This document shows, piece by piece, positions 1 through 8,586 of a DNA stretch of 64,000 nt. How positions within the stretch are numbered: the first letter of the stretch is position 1; every line of letters starts with the position of its first letter. Below the pieces are notes generated by a model that did no database searches, was not told the origin of the DNA, and saw only the letters and a list, made by a program, of their open reading frames with translations. Source of the DNA: Bacillota bacterium (lineage in GTDB: Bacteria > Bacillota > Clostridia > Christensenellales > UMGS416); NCBI GenBank assembly GCA_023410875.1, contig JAEYPH010000022.1:1-64000 (forward strand). The letters run 5' to 3'. Position numbers and translations under genes: made by a program.

Positions 1-70
1 TCCGCTGTCTTTTCCCTTATGATTCCCCTGTAGTTCTTGTGTTCTCACAAACCTAGATTACTACAAAAAA

Positions 71-103
71 CGAGCCTTGGCTTCTGCCTTGGCTCGCTTT
101 TTT
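71..103. terminator. Hairpin with A and T runs on both sides
   Basis: A 6-bp GC stem (71-76 with 91-96) is extended by an inner GGC/GCC pairing, with an A run before it and a T run after it. It could stop transcription in either direction. It lies downstream of the sugar pyrophosphorylase gene. The rest of bases 1-185 shows no gene. Confidence 0.5.
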
Positions 104-152
104 ACTCTTCTTTCTGAGACAGCCCCAACTGACGACAACAAAGCAGGGCGGA

Positions 153-196
153 AAAAGACCAAGCAAGGCGGATGCCATGCTTTATTCAGCGCTTCC
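153..196 (-). repeat. Dispersed hairpin repeat, copy 1 (partial)
   Basis: About 42 bases match 23299-23343 with one mismatch inside the shared core. Read on the minus strand, the repeat begins inside the last codons of the pyrophosphorylase gene and supplies Lys-Arg-stop. It then runs into a T-rich stretch. The right arm that completes the hairpin in copy 2 is missing here. Confidence 0.75.
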
Positions 197-1427
197 TTAA
201 ATACAGCTCCCGAGCCGATTGCGGGCTGTCTTCGCCGCAAGCGTTTTTGATCGGGGCGAATTCTTCGTTGCGATCCACGCGCAGCACGGCGATGTCGTGG
301 CATTTGGGGAAGATGTCGAAGATGAACGCTTCGAATTTCAAAGCGTTTTCCGTCGTGGGCGCAATCAAATGCCCGGCTTCATCCACGAAGGTAGCTTTTT
401 TCACTGCCGTGTGATAGGGCATCTGCTCGCGCTCCACAAGCTCTATGACGTCGGTATGGAACAACGTGCAGGAAATGTGTGCGTCGCCGAAGACCAAATT
501 GCCGCTCGGGGTGGTTTGGTGCGCGAGCTGCGGGGAAATCTCGGTGTATTCGATCACGGCGGGGCGGCCGTCGATCCGGCAGAAGACTCCGGCCTTCTCA
601 TCGGGGCTCCTCTTCATGACCGACTTGGACACCGCCGGCACGCCATGCTGCACCGCCACGCCGATGGGCAGCGGGTCACCGCAGGGCGCAAGGATGTTGT
701 CCACGTTGCACACGAAAAACCACCGGACACCGCGACGCCGCATATCCTCCGCCATGCCGGTGGATTTCAGCGATCGGAAGATCGTGCCGTTGCCGTCGGG
801 CCCTTGCAGAATCGAGTACAGGGTGTCCATGAGCAATTTGCCATCCAGGCTCACCATGGGTAGGGAGCTTTGGCGGAAGAAATGTATGGGTTCATACCCG
901 AAGTTGCCATGCTCCTCGAAGAACGCCACGGTCGCCTCATGGTTCTGATCGCTGGTCATGATATACCATGGCACCGGCGCGTTGGCAGCCCGGCTCAGGC
1001 CCTTGATCTGCTCCAGTTGAACCTCAAACAACGATCTGGGCCGGTCCAGATCTACAACATAGCTCCCCTTTGGGCCCTGAAATCCCAGGCGTGTCCCCTG
1101 TCCTCCGGCCATCGTGACCACAGCGTATTGGCCGCGGCGCACCGCCTCCATGCCAATGTCAGTCAGCCGGTCCAGCTCCGCATCGGGAAGCGCCGGCTTG
1201 TTGATGGCAGTGATAGGAGTTATGGTGTGCTGCCCCACATCGTGCTCCACTTGAGCAGCGGCCTTGTGATACAGCCGCATAATCCTTGCAAAATCGACAG
1301 ACAGGATCTGCTGCAAAAGAATCTGCTTTTCGTCATCCCCAAGCTGGTCGTAATGCCTGAGCAAGTGCTCCTGGCCCCACTGCATCACCAATGCCTTGGC
1401 TTGTTGCCAGCGGTTCTCCTTCATCAT
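186..1427 (-). CDS. UTP--hexose-1-phosphate / UDP-GlcNAc pyrophosphorylase family protein
   Basis: The 413-residue protein belongs to the UDPGP family, which joins UTP and a sugar 1-phosphate to give a UDP-sugar and pyrophosphate. The nucleotide-binding motif GGQGTRLGFQGPKGSY lies near residue 108, followed by a typical Rossmann-like core with FFVCNVDNILA. The family includes both UDP-GlcNAc and UDP-glucose/galactose enzymes, and I cannot assign the substrate. The start at 1427 is chosen because GAGGAGG sits 10 bases upstream. The in-frame extension to 1466 would lie across the terminator of the preceding gene. The last two codons and the stop lie inside a dispersed repeat. It probably feeds cell-wall or glycan precursors. 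Confidence 0.85.
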   Translation of the reverse strand: MMKENRWQQAKALVMQWGQEHLLRHYDQLGDDEKQILLQQILSVDFARIMRLYHKAAAQVEHDVGQHTITPITAINKPALPDAELDRLTDIGMEAVRRGQYAVVTMAGGQGTRLGFQGPKGSYVVDLDRPRSLFEVQLEQIKGLSRAANAPVPWYIMTSDQNHEATVAFFEEHGNFGYEPIHFFRQSSLPMVSLDGKLLMDTLYSILQGPDGNGTIFRSLKSTGMAEDMRRRGVRWFFVCNVDNILAPCGDPLPIGVAVQHGVPAVSKSVMKRSPDEKAGVFCRIDGRPAVIEYTEISPQLAHQTTPSGNLVFGDAHISCTLFHTDVIELVEREQMPYHTAVKKATFVDEAGHLIAPTTENALKFEAFIFDIFPKCHDIAVLRVDRNEEFAPIKNACGEDSPQSARELYLRKR

Positions 1428-1446
1428 GGCTCGCCTGCCTCCTCGC

Positions 1447-1482
1447 ATAAAAAATCCCCTTCCCAAAGCGGAAAGGGGATTT
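1447..1482 (-). terminator. Rho-independent terminator after the zinc-ribbon gene
   Basis: A perfect 10-bp stem (1452-1461 with 1473-1482) is followed on the minus strand by a T run. It ends about 10 bases downstream of the zinc-ribbon stop and just before the pyrophosphorylase ribosome binding site, so that gene probably has its own promoter or depends on readthrough. Confidence 0.8.
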
Positions 1483-1492
1483 CGTCATCGCG

Positions 1493-2206
1493 CTATTCTA
1501 CGAACAGCAATCGTCCGCAGTTCTCGCATTCCAGCAGATTTCCGCTCTCGATCACCTGCTTGAGCGCCACCGAGGGCAACTCCATGTTGCAGCCGCTGCA
1601 GCGCGAGTTGCGCACCGGAGCCAACGGATTGGGCCGGTTCTTCTTGATGTTCCCATACCGCTGCAGCAGCTTCTGCTCAATCTTGGATTCCAAAGCAGAC
1701 ATCTGCTGGCGGAAGGGCGCGCACTCCTCGGCGATTACTGCCGCTTCTTTGTCGTATACGGCCTTATAATCGGTGTAGTCCTTCTTGGCACGGGGCAAAT
1801 TGGAGGCAATCTTGGCCATGTTGGCCTCGATCTTGTCCAGTCGCTCGATGAGCCGCTTGAGCTCGGCCTCGTGCTTGTTGTAGGTGCTCTGTATCTCGGC
1901 GGCCTCCTTGCGCATGCGCTCGAATTCCTGCATGGGCGTATTGCGGTCGCTTATGGAGATCAGGCGCATCAGCGAATTCAGGTCCGCCGTGGCGGTGTCA
2001 TTGCGCTGTTTGATGGAATCGTAGTTGATGCGAATCTCGCCGGCGTCGGCTTCCATCTTCTTCATCAAATTCTGCGAATCCATGATATAGTTGCGGGCAT
2101 CCACGAGCTTTTTGCGGGTGGCGGATGCGCGCAGTTTCTTTTCGATGTTCGCTACCTGGAGATCGATCTGTTGATACTTCCAAAGCAGCTGGGTTTGTTG
2201 ATCCAT
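1493..2206 (-). CDS. Coiled-coil protein with C-terminal C4 zinc ribbon
   Basis: The 237-residue protein has a long helical coiled coil (roughly residues 10-180) and a C-terminal zinc ribbon with two CxxC pairs, CSGC and CENC, about 20 residues apart. This is the zf-RING_7 / CT398-like architecture that commonly follows nif3 in Bacillota and other bacteria. Its biochemical role is not settled. The start at 2206 has AAGGAGGG eight bases upstream. An 11-residue in-frame extension lacks a better site. It sits downstream of nif3 in the same direction with a gap of about 75 bases, consistent with one operon. Confidence 0.85.
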   Translation of the reverse strand: MDQQTQLLWKYQQIDLQVANIEKKLRASATRKKLVDARNYIMDSQNLMKKMEADAGEIRINYDSIKQRNDTATADLNSLMRLISISDRNTPMQEFERMRKEAAEIQSTYNKHEAELKRLIERLDKIEANMAKIASNLPRAKKDYTDYKAVYDKEAAVIAEECAPFRQQMSALESKIEQKLLQRYGNIKKNRPNPLAPVRNSRCSGCNMELPSVALKQVIESGNLLECENCGRLLFVE

Positions 2207-2282
2207 GCGTGGCCCTCCTTGAAAAATAAGGCTGCACACGCAGCCTTTTGGCAGAACTCCAGTCGTCGGCGAAGCACGTCGG

Positions 2283-3071
2283 CTATAGGGTTACATACCA
2301 AAACGGACAGCTAGCAGGTACAAAAACCTCTGTCCGCAAAGAATATTGTAACCGTTCGGCTTGCTTTTGTAAATATCTTTTGATCTCCCACAGCACGGGG
2401 CGCTCGGTGAAGTCGTGACCGGCCTCCATCGTCGCAAGCCCCAGTTGGCCCGCCGTCAGCGCCGTGTGGTAGTCCAGCTCGCCGGTCAGCAGCGCGTCAC
2501 AGCCAACCAACACCGCAGATGTCACATAATCGCGACCCGAGCCACCCACGACATATAAGCGCTTTACCATGCGCCCAGCCCCGCCGCCCACGCGGAGCGC
2601 CGGCGCATCCAGCGCCGCACGCACATGGTCAGCCAGTGCCCCCAGCGTCATCGGGGCAGGCAAGTCCACCAGCCTTTCTATGGAGGCCTCTCCCGCAGGA
2701 CGGCCAGCAAACCCCAGCGCAGCGCACAACGCGTCGTTGACGCCGCCCAGCGCGCGGTCCAAATTTGTGTGGGCAGCGTAGAGGGCTACGCCGCAGCGTA
2801 CGGCATCCAGCGCCAGCGCGCCCACGGGGCTGTCGTCTGTGATGGCGGCAAGGGGTCTGTATAGCAGCGGATGGTGTGTGACGAGAATCTGCGCGCCGAT
2901 GCGCCGGGCGTGCTCCAGCGCCTCTGCCGTGACATCCAGCGCAATGAGCGCCGTGTCCACGGGGTCGCCGCGCCGTCCGGCGTGCAGACCCACGGAATCC
3001 TTTGGCTCCGCACTGGCCTCGGGGGCCCAGCTTTGCATCCATAGGGCGATGTCGCCTACCGTGCAAGCCAT
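2283..3071 (-). CDS. Nif3-like dinuclear metal centre protein
   Basis: This 262-residue protein matches the Nif3/YqfO (GTP cyclohydrolase I type 2-like) family. The metal-binding THHPLLYRP motif is near residue 65, and a C-terminal LLTGELDYHTAL segment plus EAGHDFTE supplies the second set of ligands. It is the short form without the inserted PII-like domain of Bacillus YqfO. GGAGGTG precedes the ATG. It overlaps the end of the DUF5317-TrmK gene by 16 bases, so the two are probably translationally coupled. The trmK-nif3 pairing is widely conserved, but the cellular function of Nif3 is still unclear. Confidence 0.9.
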   Translation of the reverse strand: MACTVGDIALWMQSWAPEASAEPKDSVGLHAGRRGDPVDTALIALDVTAEALEHARRIGAQILVTHHPLLYRPLAAITDDSPVGALALDAVRCGVALYAAHTNLDRALGGVNDALCAALGFAGRPAGEASIERLVDLPAPMTLGALADHVRAALDAPALRVGGGAGRMVKRLYVVGGSGRDYVTSAVLVGCDALLTGELDYHTALTAGQLGLATMEAGHDFTERPVLWEIKRYLQKQAERLQYSLRTEVFVPASCPFWYVTL

Positions 3072-4735
3072 GAAAGCACCTCCAGGCAGCGGGCGCGCAG
3101 CGCCAGCAGCTCGATGCGGCGGCTCTCCGCCCGGCTGGTTTGCGATCCGCTGATCTCCGATAGTATCGTGTCGATCGTGGCAACCCGCTCCTGCAGCAGC
3201 CGGGGCAGCAGCGGATGGCGGTCGCGCACGAGCAACGAACCGATCTCCTGGTCAAACAGCGTGTCGATCCGCGTTTCATCCACACCGGGCACCGCACACA
3301 GAACCTGATACAGGCGGCCTTCATCCTCAACGATGCTCTCGCGCTCCAGGCGGAAGCTATTCTCCAGCAGCCAGGCGCGCACGGTGCCCACGGCATTCTG
3401 CGGCTGGAGCACCAGGCGGCTGATGCTGCCCACGACCGACAGGTTGCCATCCAACATGGCGCAGATCGTCGGCCCGCCCATGCCCGCCATAACGACGACC
3501 TCCACCTCACCCGGCCGGATGCGCTGCAGCCCGTCGCCGCTGCGAGTTTTTACGATGTCCTGCAGCCGGCGTTCGCGCACCAGCTTCTTAGCCTTGCCCA
3601 GAGATTTGGAACTGATATCCGTGGCGATGACCAGGGGGGAGCCCCTCTCGGCCAGATGCACCGCCAGCTTGCCGTGGTCACAGCCCACATCGGCCACGCT
3701 GGCCCATCGTGGTATCATGCCGGCGATCTCCAACAGGCGGGGGGGCAGCGCCATGGATTGCGCCGCCTCACCTTGTGCCACCAGCACAGGCGCACCCTCC
3801 GGGAGCGCCTGTGCGGCGTGCAAATGGTCGGGCGCTGCATTCTGAACGGGCGGCGGTATAAGATCATCGGGTTCCGGTTCTTGCAAGGACGTGGGCTCAG
3901 GAACATCCGGTTCTGGTTCCAGTACAGGCTCCGAAGGCAGTGCCGGTTGTTCGGCGAGTGTTTCCGTCGCCTTAGCCGGTTCCTCCGCCGCAATCCTGTC
4001 ATCCACCGTGGGTTGTTCGTCTGGCGCTGGCGTGTCGGTGTGTGCGGCTGGTTCTGCATCAGGTGCGGTTATATACTCCATACCATCCTCTGTCGATTGC
4101 ATAGGGCCGGAATCTACCGTCTCTCCGGCGCGCCTGCGGCGGGCATAGGGCTCTGCGGCCAGGCTGCCGCGCACGTGGCGGCCATGGGCATAACGGGCCA
4201 TGCCGTTCTGCACCGCCAGCAGAGTGCCGATGCCCAGCACCACATCGCCGACGCTGGCAAAACCGATCACCGGGAAGGGCACGATCAGGATATCCCCAAA
4301 AAACCAAAGAGGGGCCAGTGTCTGCGCGTCCATGAGCACATATTCCGGCACCGCGCCTTGCAGCACCCGCTGCACCTGAGCACTCAACTGCGGATAATCC
4401 AACGCGTGGGAACTGATGGGCATCTGCGCGCCGTTGGCGAGTATGACGGCAAAATTCATCGCGACGCCCAACCCCACGACGACGATGCGCCAATTGCGCA
4501 GGTTCAGCAGCACAAAGAGCAGCAAGGGGACAAACCGCAGACATTGCATCACGTACAGGCCGTAGGGTATGCGTGCCAGCATATCCGGCGGCAGAAAGCG
4601 GAAGCTGAACTCCACAAGAAAGGGCAGCAGCACCAGCCATGGCGCCCGAAGGCCCATGCGTACCAAGCCGCTGAGGCCTCCTCCTCGCAGTTGTCCAATC
4701 AACAGGCCGGCCAAGAGAAAAATGAGCAGCAGCAT
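3056..4735 (-). CDS. trmK: DUF5317 membrane domain fused to TrmK tRNA (adenine22-N1) methyltransferase
   Basis: This 559-residue open frame joins two normally separate proteins. Residues 1 to about 190 are a polytopic membrane segment of the DUF5317 type, with a LIFLLAGLLIGQLRGG start and about five hydrophobic helices. Residues 200-325 form a linker rich in Pro, Glu and Ala. Residues from about 327 to the end are a complete TrmK methyltransferase with SAM motif VADVGCDHGKLAVHL and VVMAGMGGPTI. TrmK methylates N1 of A22 in tRNA. DUF5317 genes are often found beside HD-GYP genes, as here. A separate start at the internal MALPPRL or MEYITAP cannot be excluded, so two products could be made. GGAG lies nine bases before the ATG. 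Confidence 0.85.
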   Translation of the reverse strand: MLLLIFLLAGLLIGQLRGGGLSGLVRMGLRAPWLVLLPFLVEFSFRFLPPDMLARIPYGLYVMQCLRFVPLLLFVLLNLRNWRIVVVGLGVAMNFAVILANGAQMPISSHALDYPQLSAQVQRVLQGAVPEYVLMDAQTLAPLWFFGDILIVPFPVIGFASVGDVVLGIGTLLAVQNGMARYAHGRHVRGSLAAEPYARRRRAGETVDSGPMQSTEDGMEYITAPDAEPAAHTDTPAPDEQPTVDDRIAAEEPAKATETLAEQPALPSEPVLEPEPDVPEPTSLQEPEPDDLIPPPVQNAAPDHLHAAQALPEGAPVLVAQGEAAQSMALPPRLLEIAGMIPRWASVADVGCDHGKLAVHLAERGSPLVIATDISSKSLGKAKKLVRERRLQDIVKTRSGDGLQRIRPGEVEVVVMAGMGGPTICAMLDGNLSVVGSISRLVLQPQNAVGTVRAWLLENSFRLERESIVEDEGRLYQVLCAVPGVDETRIDTLFDQEIGSLLVRDRHPLLPRLLQERVATIDTILSEISGSQTSRAESRRIELLALRARCLEVLSWLAR

Positions 4736-4759
4736 GGTGTCGGCTCCGTTACGGTCTTG

Positions 4760-6064
4760 TCAGGCTCTGGGTTCGTATCCCTTCATCTTCAAAAAACAAT
4801 CAACAACATCAGGGTGGAACTGGGTTCCCCTGCCCTGAACGATGTTTTCCAGCGCGTCTTGCTCCGGCATCGCCGAGCGGTAAGGCCGATCGCTGGTCAT
4901 GGCGTCATAGGCGTCGGCCAGCGTGATGATGTGTACCTCAAGTGGGATGGGGCGTTCCGTGCGCTTGGGAGGATAGCCCTTGCCGTCGTAGCGCAAATGG
5001 TGATACTCGATGATGTCCTTGACAACCTGGGGCATGTCCACCTCTTCGAGGATGTGGATGCCGATGCTCGGGTGCTGCATGATGCGCGCCCATTCCTCCG
5101 CGTTGAGCTTGCCGGGCTTGCGCAGGATCTCATCTTCAATGCCAATCTTACCGATGTCGTGCAATACCGCAGCAACCTTAATGTTCTCAATGCGAACGCC
5201 TTTGATGTTCATACGCGTGGCTATCTCCACGGCATACTGCCCTACACGGCGGGAATGGCCTTCCGTGTATTCATCCTTGGCCTCGATGGCGGTCGTCAGC
5301 GTGCTGATCGTTTTCATAAACTGCGTTCGCGAATCCAGATAAAGCTTGAACGCGTAGCGGGCGAACAGCAGCGGGATGAAAAATATCAGAGCGATGTAGG
5401 GGCTGACAAAGAAGAAATACGCCATTAGAAAGCCCAGCGGAGCCAGCATCATCAGCGTAGGGAGCATGGAGAAGAACCCATACCGCAGGTTTTGCAGGAA
5501 CGGGACCCCGCTGAGGATGCGGAACAGCAGAGCCATCAGGGCGCTATTGAACAGAAGGAAGATGAGAAGATATAAAAACGACGGCAAAAGGATATCCGGC
5601 AGCACCGGTGTGCCCTGTGCCGGGTTGAAGGCGTGAAAACACAGCCAGCCCAGATAAAGCGGTATGATCAGGCTCGCGCAGTTGAAGATGGACTTTGAGG
5701 GATGTGTGTTGAAAACATGGCTGAGTTTCTTGCCGTCCCAGCGGGAAAATGTGAAAAAGGAACTCAGTAACACGATCAGTACGGTTGCGCCAATGCCCTT
5801 ATAGAGCACCGATGTGAAAATGATGATCGTGGAAATGTTGAATTCTTCGTCCTTACGATCGGTGGGCAAGGGCAGCGATCGGCAGATGGAGAGTATGGCA
5901 AGCAAGAACACAAAGTCCACAAGCTCATTGACATCGCCGCTCAGCAGCAAACGCACATAATCGGGCACGTAGACATATGTGATCGCCGCAGTCGCCAAGG
6001 CGAACAACGCTATCAGGCCGTTTAACGCAAACCTGCTTGGTTTGAATTCATTTGTTCTCGACAT
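4760..6064 (-). CDS. Membrane-bound HD-GYP phosphodiesterase
   Basis: The 434-residue protein has a membrane-embedded N-terminal half (about eight hydrophobic helices, residues 12-230) and a C-terminal HD-GYP domain. Visible motifs are LHDIGKIGI near residue 300, a conserved HP, the HH pair and DGKGYP near residue 360, and DAYDAMTSDRPYR. HD-GYP proteins hydrolyse c-di-GMP to pGpG or GMP, and all key metal-binding residues seem present. No GGDEF domain is attached. It lies upstream of the DUF5317-TrmK gene with a 24-base gap and downstream of a 26-residue membrane peptide gene. The start has only a GGGG-type ribosome binding site. Confidence 0.88.
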   Translation of the reverse strand: MSRTNEFKPSRFALNGLIALFALATAAITYVYVPDYVRLLLSGDVNELVDFVFLLAILSICRSLPLPTDRKDEEFNISTIIIFTSVLYKGIGATVLIVLLSSFFTFSRWDGKKLSHVFNTHPSKSIFNCASLIIPLYLGWLCFHAFNPAQGTPVLPDILLPSFLYLLIFLLFNSALMALLFRILSGVPFLQNLRYGFFSMLPTLMMLAPLGFLMAYFFFVSPYIALIFFIPLLFARYAFKLYLDSRTQFMKTISTLTTAIEAKDEYTEGHSRRVGQYAVEIATRMNIKGVRIENIKVAAVLHDIGKIGIEDEILRKPGKLNAEEWARIMQHPSIGIHILEEVDMPQVVKDIIEYHHLRYDGKGYPPKRTERPIPLEVHIITLADAYDAMTSDRPYRSAMPEQDALENIVQGRGTQFHPDVVDCFLKMKGYEPRA

Positions 6065-6089
6065 TTCAACCCCAGCACCAGAGATGAAA

Positions 6090-6291
6090 GACCCGACCCC
6101 AACTAAAGCAAGTACTATCTCCAGACCCAGGCAGCGCCGCCAGCCAGCAGCAAAGAAGCCAAAGAGATCAGAGCAAGTGCGATCTTAGCCTTCATTTAAA
6201 TAGCCTCCTATCACGTACTCTGTCATCCGCTAACAGACAGGCTATTTATTCGCTACGCTATCCTATGATGTAAGACTGTCGGGGTCGGGCC
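6090..6291. repeat. Inverted repeat enclosing the 26-residue peptide gene
   Basis: Eleven bases at 6090-6100 and 6281-6291 are reverse complements with one wobble. On the minus-strand RNA they would close a stem around about 180 bases holding the small peptide gene. The distal arm is followed by a short pyrimidine stretch (TCTTTC). Confidence 0.5.
6115..6195 (-). CDS. 26-residue single-span membrane peptide
   Basis: This short gene has TAGGAGG seven bases before its ATG and encodes MKAKIALALISLASLLLAGG followed by AAWVWR. Two lysines precede an uninterrupted hydrophobic stretch with an aromatic C-terminal end, so one membrane span or a secretion leader is expected. It ends about 50 bases before the HD-GYP gene in the same direction, so the two may share a transcript. 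I do not recognise a family. The strong ribosome binding site and clean hydrophobic profile are the main support. Confidence 0.6.
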   Translation of the reverse strand: MKAKIALALISLASLLLAGGAAWVWR

Positions 6292-6299
6292 ACCGGGAA

Positions 6300-6992
6300 T
6301 TACGCCAACGACACCAGCCGCCGGTTCAGGGCGTCCAGCGTCGCTTTGACGACACAGAGGTTTTCATCCTCCTTGATGAGCGCCGCCCCCAGCAACACAT
6401 CCTCCCGCCCTCGGGAGGCGTGGAACAGGGCGACGGCATAGGCGTTCTGGCCGTTTACGCTGAACTTCTGCACGTCCATCACGTTGATCGTGCATTTGTT
6501 GCTGTAGCACATCGTTGCAGCGTTGACGACAGCCTGCGCCAAAGTGCGCCCGCGGCCGGCCAGGCTGCCGCTGCCCACGGCCTCACCCATAAAAGTCTGA
6601 CCGCTCAACAGCAGCGACACCGCCGCCTTGATCTCGGTCCCCTCGTATCCCATCAGGAAGGACTTCAGTTGCACACGGCTGGATTCCGCCGGCGATTCGT
6701 GCGCAGGCGCATCGTTGTGCGTGGTCAGGATGTCGTCCAAATTGTCGATCTGGGCCACGCTGATGAGCTTGTAGTCGATGTCCACATCGAACTTGGCCAT
6801 CAGCGCCGACTGCACATCTCGCACCAATTGCTTGACGTTGCGGGACTTATCGGCCAGAACATGGCATTCCACCACGTCGTAGCTGTTTTCATCCAGCTTC
6901 ACCTTGGCGGAGTAGACACCCTGAATTCTGCAGATGAGGTCCTCGTATTTTACGGCGAGATCATCGGTCCTGTCCAATCTAACACCATCCAT
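6300..6992 (-). CDS. Conserved hypothetical protein (two-domain, soluble)
   Basis: This 230-residue protein has no signal peptide or membrane span. Residues 12-85 (VYSAKVKLDENSYDVVECHV and VRDVQSALMAKFDVDIDYK) resemble a small alpha-beta fold seen in hypothetical proteins of other Bacillota. Residues 105-230 look like a second alpha-beta domain. The two are joined by a Glu/Ser-rich linker near residue 95. I do not recognise a function. Its promoter lies just upstream. There is no clear ribosome binding site before the ATG, so a TTG at codon 6 remains possible. It sits between rpoD and the HD-GYP genes, all on the same strand, but the rpoD terminator separates it from rpoD. Confidence 0.65.
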   Translation of the reverse strand: MDGVRLDRTDDLAVKYEDLICRIQGVYSAKVKLDENSYDVVECHVLADKSRNVKQLVRDVQSALMAKFDVDIDYKLISVAQIDNLDDILTTHNDAPAHESPAESSRVQLKSFLMGYEGTEIKAAVSLLLSGQTFMGEAVGSGSLAGRGRTLAQAVVNAATMCYSNKCTINVMDVQKFSVNGQNAYAVALFHASRGREDVLLGAALIKEDENLCVVKATLDALNRRLVSLA

Positions 6993-7039
6993 TCGGCGAA
7001 TAATGGCAAAATTCCCAGCGGTATCACAACATGGACATA

Positions 7040-7068
7040 ATTATACACGCTGAAAAGAAAACATACAA
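7040..7068 (-). promoter_or_regulatory. Sigma-A-type promoter for the 230-residue hypothetical gene
   Basis: On the minus strand, TTGTAT (7063-7068) and TATAAT (7040-7045) are separated by 17 bases. Transcription would begin about 40 bases before the ATG at 6992. Confidence 0.65.
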
Positions 7069-7192
7069 TCGTTCAGAATAACGAAATAATGGCTATATCC
7101 CCATTTTCGCCAAACAAGCGCCGCCTCTCCGGTGCGGATTTTGTTAAGTGTTGGCGCTCAACATGGAAATACCACAAAACCAAGACAACCAA

Positions 7193-7220
7193 ACGCCCGC
7201 TGTCGTGTGACAGCGGGCGT
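7193..7220 (-). terminator. Terminator after rpoD
   Basis: A perfect 12-bp GC-rich stem (7193-7204 with 7209-7220) with a GTGT loop lies just beyond the rpoD stop. On the minus strand it is followed by a T-rich but interrupted stretch. Confidence 0.8.
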
Positions 7221-7234
7221 CAGAATGGGTTTCA

Positions 7235-8569
<1,335 letters not shown>

Positions 8570-8586
8570 AGCCGTCCCTCCTCAGT

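Noticed and set aside
3215..5428. Plus-strand open frame of 737 codons
   Set aside because: It runs antisense through the TrmK fusion and HD-GYP genes, is His/Gln/Arg-rich and has no recognisable domain.
6196..6300. c-di-GMP riboswitch before the HD-GYP operon
   Set aside because: I did not find the GEMM-type conserved segments or tetraloop-receptor pattern.
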